Notes: generated from the letters alone by a model not told the origin. 64,000 bases of DNA from an uncultured Pseudodesulfovibrio sp. (GCF_963677845.1 NZ_OY782498.1:2673518-2737517), one strand, 5' to 3'. Shown: positions 8,893 to 18,152, counted from the first letter of the stretch. Numbers and translations: made by a program.

Positions 8893-9519
8893 ATGAAAAA
8901 AAACATATTGGCCCTGATTGTGTTGGCAACGTCCGCGCTGGTACTCAGTGGGTGTTTCCGTAAACACATTGAATCGGCACCTCCAGTCAAACAACCGGCT
9001 CGACAGGTCGAAGTGAAAGCCGCACCATCTCCGCAAAAAGCCGAAGAACAGCCAGAAATCATTGAAGAGACATACGTCGTTGATGCTCCGGCAGAAGCGG
9101 CTGTTCAGCCGGCTGATGTGGGTGAAAACGATTTGGCCGAGGAACCATTGCCCCAAGCTGAGACTGCAAAAGATGAAGCCAAGACGGCCATTGCAGCGGA
9201 AAAAGAAGTCATAACCGAAGAAGTTACTGTCACCGAAAAAATGACTATTACTGAAGAGGTCACATCCCCAACCGAAACGGAACCCGGTATGTACTATGTC
9301 CAAATCGGTGCTTTTTCCGACTTGGAAAATGCAAACAAAGTCCTCGCACAGCTCCTTTCGGATGGGTACAAGGACTCTGTATTGTCCAAAACAGATACGG
9401 GTCTATTCCGCGTACAGGCAGGCTCATTCCCGGACGAAACTTCGGCCGAAAACGCACTTGCCAAACTCAAGACAGACTACCCCGAAGGGTTTGTATTCAA
9501 GAAATCGGCCGACAAATAA
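8893..9519 (+). CDS. SPOR-domain lipoprotein
   Basis: 208 residues from the ATG at 8893, which has a GGGGGAG site upstream; an earlier in-frame ATG at 8869 would spoil the signal peptide. Lipobox LSGC gives a lipidated Cys21. A Glu/Ala/Pro-rich linker (about 25-130, including EEVTVTEKMTITEEVT) leads to a C-terminal SPOR domain (about 133-205: YYVQIGAFSDLENANKVLAQL ending in the second half FRVQAGSF). SPOR domains bind glycan strands stripped of stem peptides at division septa, so this is probably a periplasmic envelope or division lipoprotein. Inner versus outer membrane location is not decided by the sequence. Confidence 0.88.
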   Translation: MKKNILALIVLATSALVLSGCFRKHIESAPPVKQPARQVEVKAAPSPQKAEEQPEIIEETYVVDAPAEAAVQPADVGENDLAEEPLPQAETAKDEAKTAIAAEKEVITEEVTVTEKMTITEEVTSPTETEPGMYYVQIGAFSDLENANKVLAQLLSDGYKDSVLSKTDTGLFRVQAGSFPDETSAENALAKLKTDYPEGFVFKKSADK

Positions 9520-9571
9520 TCTCGACAGACAATTCAAGAGGCTCGAAGCAATTCGGGCCTTGTAAACAATC

Positions 9572-9856
9572 CTAACGATTCAGTTCGGCGCGGAACTTGC
9601 GAGACAACCTGAATACAACCACTTTGCGCGGCGGCAAAGTAATCGTCTGGGTGGTCTGGGGATTGCGCCCCTTGCGTGCCCGCTTGTCATACGCTTCAAA
9701 CTTGCCAAAACCGCTGATCAGAAGAGCGTGGTCTTTCTTGACTGCTGTCTTCATGATCTCAAGGATGGATTCAACCAGGTCCTTGATTTCGGCGCGATTC
9801 TTGTCAGTGCGTTCGTAAATGTAATCTACGATGCCAGCTTTTGTGAGGGTGCCCAT
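9572..9856 (-). CDS. HU/IHF-family DNA-binding protein
   Basis: 94 residues, typical for the family. MTLTKA-like start (MGTLTKAGIVDYIYE), the helical dimer region, GFGKFEAYDKRARKGRNPQT and the DNA-minor-groove arm, then a VVFRLSRKFR tail. The arm sequence GRNPQT is shared by IHF-alpha and HU; overall the protein looks slightly more IHF-alpha-like. It bends DNA and organises the nucleoid. A GGAGGCG ribosome site precedes the ATG. The HIT-family gene ends 29 bases upstream on the same strand, so the two may be co-transcribed. Confidence 0.9.
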   Translation of the reverse strand: MGTLTKAGIVDYIYERTDKNRAEIKDLVESILEIMKTAVKKDHALLISGFGKFEAYDKRARKGRNPQTTQTITLPPRKVVVFRLSRKFRAELNR

Positions 9857-9885
9857 TGATCGCCTCCAGAAAAGGTTTTCAGAAA

Positions 9886-10311
9886 TTACTTCACAATTTT
9901 TACGATTTCAGCCGCAAGCCGATTCATCTCGTCAGGGTCTTTATACGGAGTCTGCTCCCACAGGCGCAATCCGTCGTCCGAGAATCTCGGAATGAGATGA
10001 TAATGTGCATGATGCACCAACTGTCCGGCAGCCTCGTAATTATTCTGCATAAGGTTCAGGCCGTCGGCTCCGGTAGCCTCAATGACTGCCTTGCCCACGA
10101 CAGACAAAGCCTCAAGCAAATCGCTTCCCATTTCTACGGGAATGTCCATCAATGTGGGGTAATGCCCCTTGGGTAGCACCAAGGCATGCCCCGCATTCAC
10201 AGGTGCGATATCGAGAAAAGCCAGACAGGTTTCCGACTCAAACACTTTGGCACAGGGAATTTCCCCTGCCACAATTTTACAAAAAATACAGTCAGAATCC
10301 ACGTGAGCCAT
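9886..10311 (-). CDS. HIT-family nucleotide hydrolase/transferase
   Basis: 141 residues. It has the start typical of the HinT branch (SDCIFCKIVAGEIPC, with a CxxC pair at residues 8 and 11) and the histidine triad HAHYH (101, 103, 105) in HHAHYHLIPRF. Family members hydrolyse purine nucleotide phosphoramidates or dinucleoside polyphosphates, the middle-to-last His carrying the covalent nucleotide. The exact substrate cannot be read from sequence. It is followed on the minus strand by the HU-like gene. Confidence 0.9.
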   Translation of the reverse strand: MAHVDSDCIFCKIVAGEIPCAKVFESETCLAFLDIAPVNAGHALVLPKGHYPTLMDIPVEMGSDLLEALSVVGKAVIEATGADGLNLMQNNYEAAGQLVHHAHYHLIPRFSDDGLRLWEQTPYKDPDEMNRLAAEIVKIVK

Positions 10312-10634
10312 TCCTTCTTTCCACTCCGTTCGGTCTGAAACCTAAGCCTTTCAACGGCATGGAAACATTCCGTTCCATCGGAGAATTTTTGACAGTTACC
10401 CGTTTTTATAACCGGGAAATCCAGTTAAATCAAGTCAGTTGGCGTTTTTTATAGAAAGCCTTGCACAGCAAGGGCTAGCGGCCAGTCTAGAAATGTTCTG
10501 GAAAAATAACACGTTGCCCCGCTTAACCTGTTGAAATACCTGTTTGAATTTTAAAAACGTTCAATTTCAGAGAGTTATAGCTTGTGGAGAGGTTTTATTC
10601 AACCATTGCAGACAACTAATAATAAAAATGGACT
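10312..10634. other. Intergenic spacer between HIT and acyltransferase genes
   Basis: About 320 bases carrying the promoter of the HIT gene and the 3' region of the acyltransferase gene (both minus). A weak TTGAA/TTCAA inverted repeat is near 10543-10563. I see no gene, RNA or strong terminator. Confidence 0.4.
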
Positions 10635-11258
10635 TTATACGTCTTTTTTTGATTTTGCCGGGATTCCCATGACAGTCGAGGCCGAAAGAACGTCCTCAAC
10701 AACAACAGCCCCGGCACCAACAACGCTGTCCGTTCCAATCGTAAGACATTGAATAATACACGCCCCGAGCCCAACAAAAGCCTTCTTGTTGACGACCACA
10801 CCTCCAGCCAATTTCGCGCCGGGTGCCACATGGACATGCGAATCAATTAAGCATTCGTGCTCTACAACGCAGCCGGTATTGAGAATAACGTTGTCCCCAA
10901 TAACTGCGCCTGTATTCAAAATAACACCGGGACAAACAACACAACCACCCCCAAGAATTACGTCAGGAGCTATTATTGCACTGGGATGCACTGCATTCAC
11001 CAAGTTTTCACCGTCGGCGATCAATCGATCAAAAAGGCGTTGCCGAATATGATTATCTCCCACAGCCACAATCACGCCATCATGATCCACAGAGGACACG
11101 CAATCATCGTCACCTAATATAGGCAAATCCAAAGGACCAAGAACTCCAGCCTTGCTCTCCTTGGTCACATATCCTAATGGCTGCACGCCTTCCATGGCTG
11201 CCAAAACAGACGCGACCATCCGGGCATGTCCACCGTTACCAATAATCAATATCTTCAT
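10635..11258 (-). CDS. NeuD/PglD-family sugar O- or N-acyltransferase
   Basis: 207 residues. N-terminal small Rossmann-like part begins KILIIGNGGHARMV (the GxGGHA hallmark of NeuD/PglD). The rest is a left-handed beta-helix of hexapeptide repeats (IIAPDVILGGGCVVCPGVILN and similar), with His134 in VVEHEC as the expected general base, and the C-terminal GIPAK motif. Such enzymes move an acetyl group from acetyl-CoA to a nucleotide-linked amino sugar or sialic acid for surface glycans. It stands alone here, with no aminotransferase or glycosyltransferase beside it, so the acceptor is unknown. Confidence 0.85.
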   Translation of the reverse strand: MKILIIGNGGHARMVASVLAAMEGVQPLGYVTKESKAGVLGPLDLPILGDDDCVSSVDHDGVIVAVGDNHIRQRLFDRLIADGENLVNAVHPSAIIAPDVILGGGCVVCPGVILNTGAVIGDNVILNTGCVVEHECLIDSHVHVAPGAKLAGGVVVNKKAFVGLGACIIQCLTIGTDSVVGAGAVVVEDVLSASTVMGIPAKSKKDV

Positions 11259-11429
11259 GTCGTTGCTCCAATTATGCTCTCTGATCTACCTGCTTTGTCT
11301 TTTTCCTGTCAACGAACAGGCAACGGACTGCTTGACGCATCATTCTCGGACGCGATATCTCGGATATCACCAAACATGACATATTATGGACGGGGCAACC
11401 ATCCTCGCCATCCATACAAGGAGAATATA

Positions 11430-12356
11430 ATGACCAAGATTGGCGTACTCTTTCCGGGACAAGGTTCCCAAGAAAAAGGAATGGGACGGGACGTTGCCGA
11501 AAGCGACAACGCGGCTCTGGACCTTTGGAAACTGGCTGAAAATGAATCAGGCCTGCCCCTTCGCGAAATATACTGGGATGGCGAGGCCGCAGACATGGCC
11601 GACACACGGGCTTTGCAACCTGCGTTAACCGTGGTCAATCTATCCTTATGGTTAACAGTAAAGAACAAGCTGACTCCCGCAGCAACAGCAGGACACAGTC
11701 TGGGCGAATTCGCATCTCTTGGCGCTGCAGGCATCCTGAGCATGCAAGACTGCATCAAGGCTGTCACCCTGCGTGGTCGGCTCATGGCCGAATCCGGTGG
11801 CGCAGGCCATGGCATGGCCGCTGTGGTCAAGCTCCAACAGGACATCGTGGAAGAGATTGTCGACAAGGCGGCTAAAACCACAGGTAAAGAATTGCGCATC
11901 GCCAATTACAATACTCCGGCTCAGTTCGTCATCAGCGGTGAAAAAGAAGCACTCGATGCTGCCGAGGCACTCGTCAAGGAAGCAAAAGGGCGCGCAATTC
12001 GATTGGCCGTATCCGGCGCATTCCACAGCCCGCTTATCCAGGAAGCAGCCGACGAATTCAGTACTTTTCTCGGCACACTCTCCTGGAGCGCTCCAGCTTT
12101 TCCGGTACATCACAACGCTACGGCTCTCCCGCAGCCCGACCCTGAACAAATCTTGACCACCATGCAAAGCCAGATGACCTCCAGCGTGCTCTGGATTCAA
12201 ACCATGCAGGCCATGTGGGTAACGGGCATTCGGGAATTTGTTGAAGTTGGCCCCAAGGGAGTTCTCTTCAAAATGCTCAAGGCGAACCTCGGCTCCATGG
12301 AAGAAAAATGGTCTGGCCGGAACATCGGCAATCTGGAACAAGCCGAAGAACTGTAA
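11430..12356 (+). CDS. fabD: Malonyl-CoA:ACP transacylase family protein
   Basis: 308 residues from the ATG at 11430, preceded by AAGGAG. Motifs of FabD: FPGQGSQ near the N terminus, GHSLGEF with nucleophile Ser90, and GAFHSPL with His199. It transfers malonyl from CoA to acyl-carrier protein for fatty acid synthesis. It is not next to other fab genes; aroE follows after 8 bases, so the two form a small operon. The sequence diverges somewhat from textbook FabD (for example DNAALDLWKLAENESG), so it could be a second, specialised acyltransferase. Confidence 0.85.
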   Translation: MTKIGVLFPGQGSQEKGMGRDVAESDNAALDLWKLAENESGLPLREIYWDGEAADMADTRALQPALTVVNLSLWLTVKNKLTPAATAGHSLGEFASLGAAGILSMQDCIKAVTLRGRLMAESGGAGHGMAAVVKLQQDIVEEIVDKAAKTTGKELRIANYNTPAQFVISGEKEALDAAEALVKEAKGRAIRLAVSGAFHSPLIQEAADEFSTFLGTLSWSAPAFPVHHNATALPQPDPEQILTTMQSQMTSSVLWIQTMQAMWVTGIREFVEVGPKGVLFKMLKANLGSMEEKWSGRNIGNLEQAEEL

Positions 12357-12364
12357 AAATTACC

Positions 12365-13174
12365 ATGTTCAAAAGCTACGGAATAATAGGCTGGCCGCTG
12401 GGGCACACCATGAGCCCAACCCTGCACAATTGGGGGTTTGGCGAACTCGACGTGGAGGCCAGCTATGCGGCATGGCCGGTCTCGCCGGACGACTTGTCTT
12501 CATTCATGGGGCAAATTCGCACCCGGCCTATTTCCGGTCTCAGCGTGACCATTCCGCACAAACAAACAGTCATGGACCATCTGGACGCAATCTCCGACCG
12601 TGCGGCACAGGTCGGCGCAGTCAATACTCTCTATTGGAACGATGCTACTCTGTGTGGTGAAAACACTGATGTCATCGGTTTTATCGCCCCCCTTCGCTCA
12701 TTGAAGCAACACCCTGACTCGGCCCTTGTGCTGGGTGCAGGCGGTGCGGCACGGGCCGCCATTGTCGGGCTGAAAGAATTGGGCGTACAACACATCGGCG
12801 TAACCAACAGGACATACGACAAAACTAAAAAGCTGGCCGAAGAATTCAAAATCAAATGCATTGAGTGGGATACACGCACCACCACCGCATGGGAATTGGT
12901 TTGCAACACGACTCCGCTGGGCATGTCTGGTGATCTCGAAAGGCTTTCACCGTGGCCTGTGGACGCTTTCACCCCGAACATGGTGGCCTATGACATTGTC
13001 TACAACCCGCTTGAAACCCGTTTTTTGCGGGAAGCCAACATAGCTGGTTGCAACACTATTTCTGGATTGGAAATGTTTCTACACCAAGGGCTGGCGCAAT
13101 TTCGACTCTGGACCGGACTGGATATGGACGAAACCGGGGCAAGGGCATTGTTGCTCAATGCCTTGAAGAGTTGA
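12365..13174 (+). CDS. aroE: Shikimate dehydrogenase
   Basis: 269 residues from the ATG at 12365, directly after fabD; the start is supported by the standard N terminus YGIIGWPLGHTMSPTLHN. Substrate-site lysine in VTIPHKQ, Asn/Asp in GAVNT and NTDVIGF, NADP-binding loop LGAGGAARA followed by TNRTYDKT, and C-terminal GLEMFLHQGLAQF. It reduces 3-dehydroshikimate to shikimate in aromatic amino acid synthesis. Confidence 0.95.
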   Translation: MFKSYGIIGWPLGHTMSPTLHNWGFGELDVEASYAAWPVSPDDLSSFMGQIRTRPISGLSVTIPHKQTVMDHLDAISDRAAQVGAVNTLYWNDATLCGENTDVIGFIAPLRSLKQHPDSALVLGAGGAARAAIVGLKELGVQHIGVTNRTYDKTKKLAEEFKIKCIEWDTRTTTAWELVCNTTPLGMSGDLERLSPWPVDAFTPNMVAYDIVYNPLETRFLREANIAGCNTISGLEMFLHQGLAQFRLWTGLDMDETGARALLLNALKS

Positions 13175-13228
13175 CCAGTTTCGCGAAACAACATAATTCT
13201 TCTGATCATTTCAAGCAAAGGTGACACA

Positions 13229-13891
13229 ATGAATATCGCACGAAACATCCTTTTATCAGTGGTGACGTCCTGCATGCTCCTTGCAGCGATGGCTATCTTT
13301 CCATCCAACGCACAAGCCGGCCCCAACCCTGTCGTGGTCATGGAGACATCCGCAGGACGTATCATCGTGATGCTCTACCCCAAAGATGCACCCAAAACAG
13401 TTGCCAACTTTCTCAAATACGTTGATTCAGGATTTTACGATAAAACGGTCTTTCATCGGGTCATTCGCCAACGTAAGCCCCCGGCAGGCTCAGACGACTC
13501 TTCCATGAATATTGTTCAGGGCGGAGGGTATACATATCAGCTCAAAAGAAAGACCACACTGCCCCCTATTGCCAACGAAGCCGCCACAGGGTTGTTAAAC
13601 AAGAAAGGCACGATCGCCATGGCACGATCAGACAAACCGCTTTCTACAACCTCTGAGTTCTTCTTCAACGTGGAAGACAACCCTATTCTCGACTACAAGC
13701 AGACCGCTGAACAAATCGGCACAGGCACTTACTCGGGAAGTACCACCATGGGGTACTGTGCCTTCGGTAAAGTCATCAGAGGTATGGATGTCGTCAACAA
13801 GATCCTCGAATCACAGACAGCCCGTTCCGGCAGAATGAGTGACGTACCGGTCAAATTGACCGTCATCAATAAGGTATACCAGCCTCAATAG
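13229..13891 (+). CDS. Periplasmic cyclophilin-type peptidyl-prolyl isomerase
   Basis: 220 residues with a signal peptide ending NAQA (about residue 29), so exported. Cyclophilin motifs: METSAGRIIVMLYPKDAPKTVANFLKYV, FHRVI (catalytic Arg region), VQGGGY, GTIAMARSD and SEFFFNV, then FGKVIRGMDVV. It catalyses proline cis-trans isomerisation of exported proteins, as PpiA does. AAAGGTGAC lies just upstream of the ATG. A terminator follows at 13914-13944. Confidence 0.93.
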   Translation: MNIARNILLSVVTSCMLLAAMAIFPSNAQAGPNPVVVMETSAGRIIVMLYPKDAPKTVANFLKYVDSGFYDKTVFHRVIRQRKPPAGSDDSSMNIVQGGGYTYQLKRKTTLPPIANEAATGLLNKKGTIAMARSDKPLSTTSEFFFNVEDNPILDYKQTAEQIGTGTYSGSTTMGYCAFGKVIRGMDVVNKILESQTARSGRMSDVPVKLTVINKVYQPQ

Positions 13892-13913
13892 TTGGAAGGA
13901 ATATCAGATTCAG

Positions 13914-13944
13914 GGACGGTCCAGAAACGGGCCGTCCTTTTTTT
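13914..13944 (+). terminator. Terminator of the cyclophilin gene
   Basis: GGACGGTCC (13914-13922) pairs with GGGCCGTCC (13929-13937) with one G-U, then seven T. It lies between this gene and the convergent cheD. Confidence 0.88.
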
Positions 13945-13958
13945 ATGCAGACCAAAAA

Positions 13959-14438
13959 TCAATCAAGATCGCGGAATATGCCTTTTGAACGAACAACAAC
14001 TCGACCTGTATCCATATGAAGAAACATACTTCGAGGTATGGTTCCTCCAAATTCTTCAGCAGCCAGTCGGGCATTATTATAAGTGAGTACCCCTCGCAAT
14101 GCTTCGGCATTTTCCACACCAATGGGAATATGATATTGACTCCGAATATTGGCTCCGCCGGCTCCCTTGAATACCAGGCGACTCTGCTTGGCACCTGCTT
14201 CAACTAAACGGCGAACCATGACAGGAACGCCAGTAGTGACAAACTTGAAAGGATTGCTCCGGTCTCCTTCCGGGGCCTCCCCCGGCGACGGCAACAGACA
14301 ATGAATCAGGCCGCCGATGTGTGCCTTAGGGTCATAGGCAGAGACCCCAATGCATGATCCCAGAGAATAGGTGACGAGCATGTCCTCAGGGTCAACTGAA
14401 AACCGCATGTCTGATATGCCGACAATAATGGTACTCAT
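13959..14438 (-). CDS. cheD: Chemoreceptor glutamine deamidase CheD
   Basis: 159 residues from the ATG at 14438, which has a GAGAG site upstream. The catalytic Cys29 lies in YSLGSCIGV and the partner His46 in GLIHCLLP, at nearly the positions known for Thermotoga CheD (27 and 44). Further family blocks are VMVRRLVEAGA, RLVFKGAGGANI and GENAEALRGVL-like. It deamidates receptor glutamines and interacts with CheC/CheX in adaptation. No other chemotaxis gene lies beside it. Confidence 0.92.
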   Translation of the reverse strand: MSTIIVGISDMRFSVDPEDMLVTYSLGSCIGVSAYDPKAHIGGLIHCLLPSPGEAPEGDRSNPFKFVTTGVPVMVRRLVEAGAKQSRLVFKGAGGANIRSQYHIPIGVENAEALRGVLTYNNARLAAEEFGGTIPRSMFLHMDTGRVVVRSKGIFRDLD

Positions 14439-14537
14439 GATAGTTCTCTCGTACGTATCAATATAGGGCCTGCCTCTCACCGAGTAAAGGAAAGCCTCCT
14501 TGCAATAGAGCTGATTTTATCCAATAGTCGTTCCACT

Positions 14538-15284
14538 ATGCACAAAGACTCCATAGCCGTATTGGCAGATATCCATGGCAATAGCCTTGCACTCGAAGCA
14601 GTTCTTGCCCATGCCCGGGCACACGGCATAAATCATTTCTGCAATCTCGGAGACACTTTTTATGGCCCATTGGACCCGGCAGGCACATGGGCCATACTTA
14701 AAAGTGAGGACATGCCAGCCATCCTCGGCAATCAGGACAGAATCCTCATCGAGGGTGGCCCGGATTGGGAAAAGGTGCCTACTTTTCGACGCACATTGAA
14801 AAGTATCGGCAAAAAGGGGCTGGAATGGCTGAAAACACTTCCAGTAACATTCCATCCAGAACCCGACATTCTTCTTTGTCATGGAACGCCCAAAGACGAC
14901 ATGACGTATCTGTTGGAAGACGTGACCACCGGCCTGCCTGCCATGCGAGACCACGCAAAACTTCGTGAACATCTCATGCCCGAAGCGAACGGTTGTTCAC
15001 TGGTTCTGGCCGGACATTCTCATCACGCGGGGCTGATCATGTGCGACGACATCACCATCGTCAACCCCGGCAGCGTAGGGCTTCCCGCCTATGACGACGA
15101 CACTCCGCCGCACATAATGGCCAGCGGTTCACCCCATGCAAGATACGCAATTCTCACGCGAAACCGCTCTGGGTGGAAAACCGAATTCATGACGGTAGAA
15201 TATGATTGGAGTAGTGCCGCAGCCATGGCAAAGCAGAACGGCAGAGACGATTGGGCCCAATGGCTTACTACCGGGATAGCCTAA
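14538..15284 (+). CDS. Calcineurin-like metallophosphoesterase
   Basis: 248 residues. The metal-binding series of YfcE/MJ0936-type phosphodiesterases is complete: LADIHGN near the N terminus, LGDTFYGP, GNQD, CHGTP and GHSHHAG followed by NPGSVGLP. Two metal ions in the cytoplasm hydrolyse a phosphomono- or diester; the natural substrate is not evident. It is divergent from cheD and unlinked to the amidase gene downstream (138-base gap). Confidence 0.88.
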   Translation: MHKDSIAVLADIHGNSLALEAVLAHARAHGINHFCNLGDTFYGPLDPAGTWAILKSEDMPAILGNQDRILIEGGPDWEKVPTFRRTLKSIGKKGLEWLKTLPVTFHPEPDILLCHGTPKDDMTYLLEDVTTGLPAMRDHAKLREHLMPEANGCSLVLAGHSHHAGLIMCDDITIVNPGSVGLPAYDDDTPPHIMASGSPHARYAILTRNRSGWKTEFMTVEYDWSSAAAMAKQNGRDDWAQWLTTGIA

Positions 15285-15422
15285 TTCTTTCCAATTATCG
15301 CATTCTTTTCTGGACTTTTTTTAGATTTTTCTGAAAAATGCAGCCAAACTGTATGTTCTGACATATATGACTTAGACGAATCGTCTGTTGGAGTATCTTT
15401 CAATCAGCCTTGGTCTGGAACA

Positions 15423-17237
15423 ATGAAGCTGCATTACGCTGCGAAATCACATTTTTTGCTCTTATTCACGGCTTTCTTTTTTGCCGTCATTTTCCTGTGC
15501 CCAAACACAGGTCTCACCGCTTCAGCCAAATCCTACTTTATCGTTGGCCACTCTGATTTCCATGCGTTGACCAAAAACAGTAAACGAGCCAAATATCGCT
15601 CCAACTGGGAAAAAGTTGAGAAGTCCTTTTCCCGCTGTCTCAAGGCGGACCCCAATGGCCCATATGCGCCAAAAGCGTTATATTACATTGGCCGGGTTCA
15701 CGAAGAACTTGGCATACAAAGCGGTTTGAAATCCGATTTTCGGCGGGCCGTAGACTATTTTGGTCGGGTACTTGCTCGTTATCCTCGCCACGGATGGGCT
15801 GATGATTGCCTGTACCGAAGGGCCGGAGTTTATGCCAAACGGCTCAGGGAAACCACTAATGCCCGGCTGGATCTGGCAACCATCATTGTTGATTATCCGC
15901 GTTCGGATATGAAAAATAAAGCCAAGACCGCCCTCAAAAGGCTGGGCAAATACGACTGGGCTATCGCGAAAGTTTCAGGGGGGTCGGCCTCCGGGAACAA
16001 ATCACTGAATGCTGTTGCCACAAAAGCGACAACAAAAAAGTCCACAACCAAAACTAAATCGACAAGCATTAAACCGAAAGACCCTTCCGGCATGGCTCAT
16101 CTGGACGTGGTCCGATATACCTCCAGTAACGAATACACCCGCGTGGTTCTTGAACTCGATGATCAAGCCAAATATCGCTATCAGGTACTCCAGCCCAATG
16201 CGGCAGTAAATCGGCCGCACAGACTTTACGTCGATATCAGCAATTCTCGCCTGGGCCATGATGTCACGGCGTCCACGACGGTTTCCGACGGCATTCTGCG
16301 TTCCATCCGTACAGGACAATACAACAAAAACACCACCCGCGTCGTTCTCGATTTCCTGAATCTTCAGGAATACAAAGTTTTTCCGCTTCAAAATCCGTAT
16401 CGAATTGTCATTGATGTCTACGCACCCGATGAAAAAACTCTTGCCGCGCGTAAAGCGGCAGCCAAGGCTGCTCCCAAAAAGACCACGGCAAATTCCAAAT
16501 ACCGCCCGCCTTACGGAAGTAAAAAAATGGCCGGAGACCTTCTCGAACAGCTCGGCCTGACCGTCAAGACGATCATGATCGATCCAGGGCATGGCGGCAA
16601 GGACCCCGGAGCCGTTTCCAATGGTCTGCGCGAAAAGGATATAAATCTCCGCTTTGCAAAGCTTCTCGGTAAAAAACTCAAGGCAAAAGGTTTCAATATT
16701 ACGTACACCCGGACCACGGACGTGTTTATTGCTCTGGAAAAGAGAACAGCCATGGCCAACGTCAAAAAAGCCGACCTATTCCTATCCATTCACTGCAACG
16801 CTAACCGAAGTCGCAGTATTCATGGAATGGAAACATACAGCTTGAACCTTGCTAAATCCAAAGACGCTGTCCGTATTGCAGCTCGTGAAAACGCAGTGGA
16901 CCCGCGCTCAATATCCGACCTCCAATTCATTCTGACCGACTTGATGGTCAACTCCAAAATCAAAGAATCACGGGACCTTGCTTCGGATGTTCAGTCAAGC
17001 ACAATCAAACGGGTTCGCAAAAAATACTCCCTCAAAAACATGGGCACCCGCGAGGCTCCTTTCTACGTGTTGATGGGGGCAAAAATGCCTTCCGTGCTGG
17101 TCGAATTGGGATACATCACCAACAAGACAGAAGCCAAGCGACTCAAGTCCGACAGGTATCTTGACTATCTCGCAAACGGCATTGTTGAAGGAATTTTGGC
17201 CTACAAAAGTAAAATCGAACGTTACGCTTCATTATAA
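15423..17237 (+). CDS. amiC: N-acetylmuramoyl-L-alanine amidase with TPR-like and AMIN domains
   Basis: 604 residues. Signal peptide (1-31), a TPR-like helical region (about 35-180, WEKVEKSFSRCLKADPN and RRAVDYFGRVLARYP), a Lys/Thr-rich linker, an AMIN domain (about 220-340) and a C-terminal amidase_3 domain (about 380-600). Zinc ligands are the His of DPGHGG (about 385), Glu of LREKD (about 403) and His of LSIHCNA (about 455); the catalytic Glu is in VLVELGYITN. It cuts the amide bond between MurNAc and the stem peptide in the periplasm during cell separation. The N-terminal TPR-type region is an addition to the AMIN-amidase plan of E. coli AmiC. Confidence 0.92.
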   Translation: MKLHYAAKSHFLLLFTAFFFAVIFLCPNTGLTASAKSYFIVGHSDFHALTKNSKRAKYRSNWEKVEKSFSRCLKADPNGPYAPKALYYIGRVHEELGIQSGLKSDFRRAVDYFGRVLARYPRHGWADDCLYRRAGVYAKRLRETTNARLDLATIIVDYPRSDMKNKAKTALKRLGKYDWAIAKVSGGSASGNKSLNAVATKATTKKSTTKTKSTSIKPKDPSGMAHLDVVRYTSSNEYTRVVLELDDQAKYRYQVLQPNAAVNRPHRLYVDISNSRLGHDVTASTTVSDGILRSIRTGQYNKNTTRVVLDFLNLQEYKVFPLQNPYRIVIDVYAPDEKTLAARKAAAKAAPKKTTANSKYRPPYGSKKMAGDLLEQLGLTVKTIMIDPGHGGKDPGAVSNGLREKDINLRFAKLLGKKLKAKGFNITYTRTTDVFIALEKRTAMANVKKADLFLSIHCNANRSRSIHGMETYSLNLAKSKDAVRIAARENAVDPRSISDLQFILTDLMVNSKIKESRDLASDVQSSTIKRVRKKYSLKNMGTREAPFYVLMGAKMPSVLVELGYITNKTEAKRLKSDRYLDYLANGIVEGILAYKSKIERYASL

Positions 17238-17256
17238 TTTTTTATTGTATATGCTT

Positions 17257-17294
17257 AAAGAGGCTCCCGGCATAAACCGGGAGCCTCTTTTTAT
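17257..17294. terminator. Bidirectional terminator between amiC and fdhD
   Basis: Perfect 14-bp arms AAAGAGGCTCCCGG (17257-17270) and CCGGGAGCCTCTTT (17277-17290), 6-base loop, T-rich on both strands. It can end the amidase transcript and the convergent fdh operon. Confidence 0.9.
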
Positions 17295-17349
17295 TACAAC
17301 GGGAAAAAACATTTTCTTCATAAAGACTCAAAGAGTCTCGGCAAAACCA

Positions 17350-18135
17350 CTATTGAAAGCGCCAGCCATTGGAATACACGTCAAATGTATCCTTTCTGAT
17401 ACGACCCGCCAAAGTGATGTTATTCCGTTCAGCGTAATTGATGGCAGAACTGGTTGCGGCAGAAAATCCGCAAAGAATGGGGATATTGGCAGTCGCGGCC
17501 TTGAGGGTCAGTTCAAGTGCCAGCCGTGATGACAACATGGCAATATTCACGCGGTCAAGAGTCCCTTCCAGAAGTGCTCGTCCAATAGCCTTGTCAAAAG
17601 CATTGTGCCGCCCCACATCTTCACCAAAAGCAATCAACTCGCCATCAAAAGAAAACAATGCCGCGGCATGAGTTGAACGTGTGTTCTTGTACAAATTCTG
17701 TCGTCGCTCAAAGGTCTGCTTCAACTGAAAAAGTCTTTCTGGCGCGATATGCGCAGGCCTTGGCGAAGGAAATATACGATGAATTCCATCCAATGTTTTA
17801 AGCGTCACCTCCGCACGGGAGGAAGACCTATAGTGGAAAGAACAATCCAGCACATCCGCGCTCTCTCGAATCATGGAACACGTAAAAAGATGCCCCACGA
17901 TCAACGACAAGTCATCGCCGGGGGTCCTTGTCAGCAGACCGAACTCCCGACCATTCACGACGACACTGATATCCGACTCCACGGCGACAAGCCCCTCCTT
18001 GAAGGAGAGCTTGCCACCGGCAAATTGCTGGAGCGTAACCGGACAGGCAAGTTGTACCGATTGGGTGGGGTCAGGGGTCTCTGGCTGCCAATCCTCAACT
18101 TCATTCTTCAATGCGTACAATTTTACATGCGGCAT
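17350..18135 (-). CDS. fdhD: FdhD-family formate dehydrogenase sulfurtransferase, CxxC motif absent
   Basis: 261 residues, last gene of the fdh operon. FdhD passes sulfur from a cysteine desulfurase to the bis-MGD cofactor of formate dehydrogenase. Family blocks are present: RTPGDDLSLIVGHLF, STHAAALF, FGEDVGRHNAFDKAIGRAL, SSRLALELTLKAA and ILCGFSAATSSA. The Cys-x-x-Cys pair expected between about residues 115 and 135 (Cys121/Cys124 in E. coli) is missing; that stretch reads IFPSPRPAHIAPE. Other cysteines (31, 86, 98 and one near 230) are not in a CxxC. It may work by another route or need a second FdhD elsewhere. Confidence 0.88.
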   Translation of the reverse strand: MPHVKLYALKNEVEDWQPETPDPTQSVQLACPVTLQQFAGGKLSFKEGLVAVESDISVVVNGREFGLLTRTPGDDLSLIVGHLFTCSMIRESADVLDCSFHYRSSSRAEVTLKTLDGIHRIFPSPRPAHIAPERLFQLKQTFERRQNLYKNTRSTHAAALFSFDGELIAFGEDVGRHNAFDKAIGRALLEGTLDRVNIAMLSSRLALELTLKAATANIPILCGFSAATSSAINYAERNNITLAGRIRKDTFDVYSNGWRFQ

Positions 18136-18152
18136 GTCCTGCCTCCGATCCG

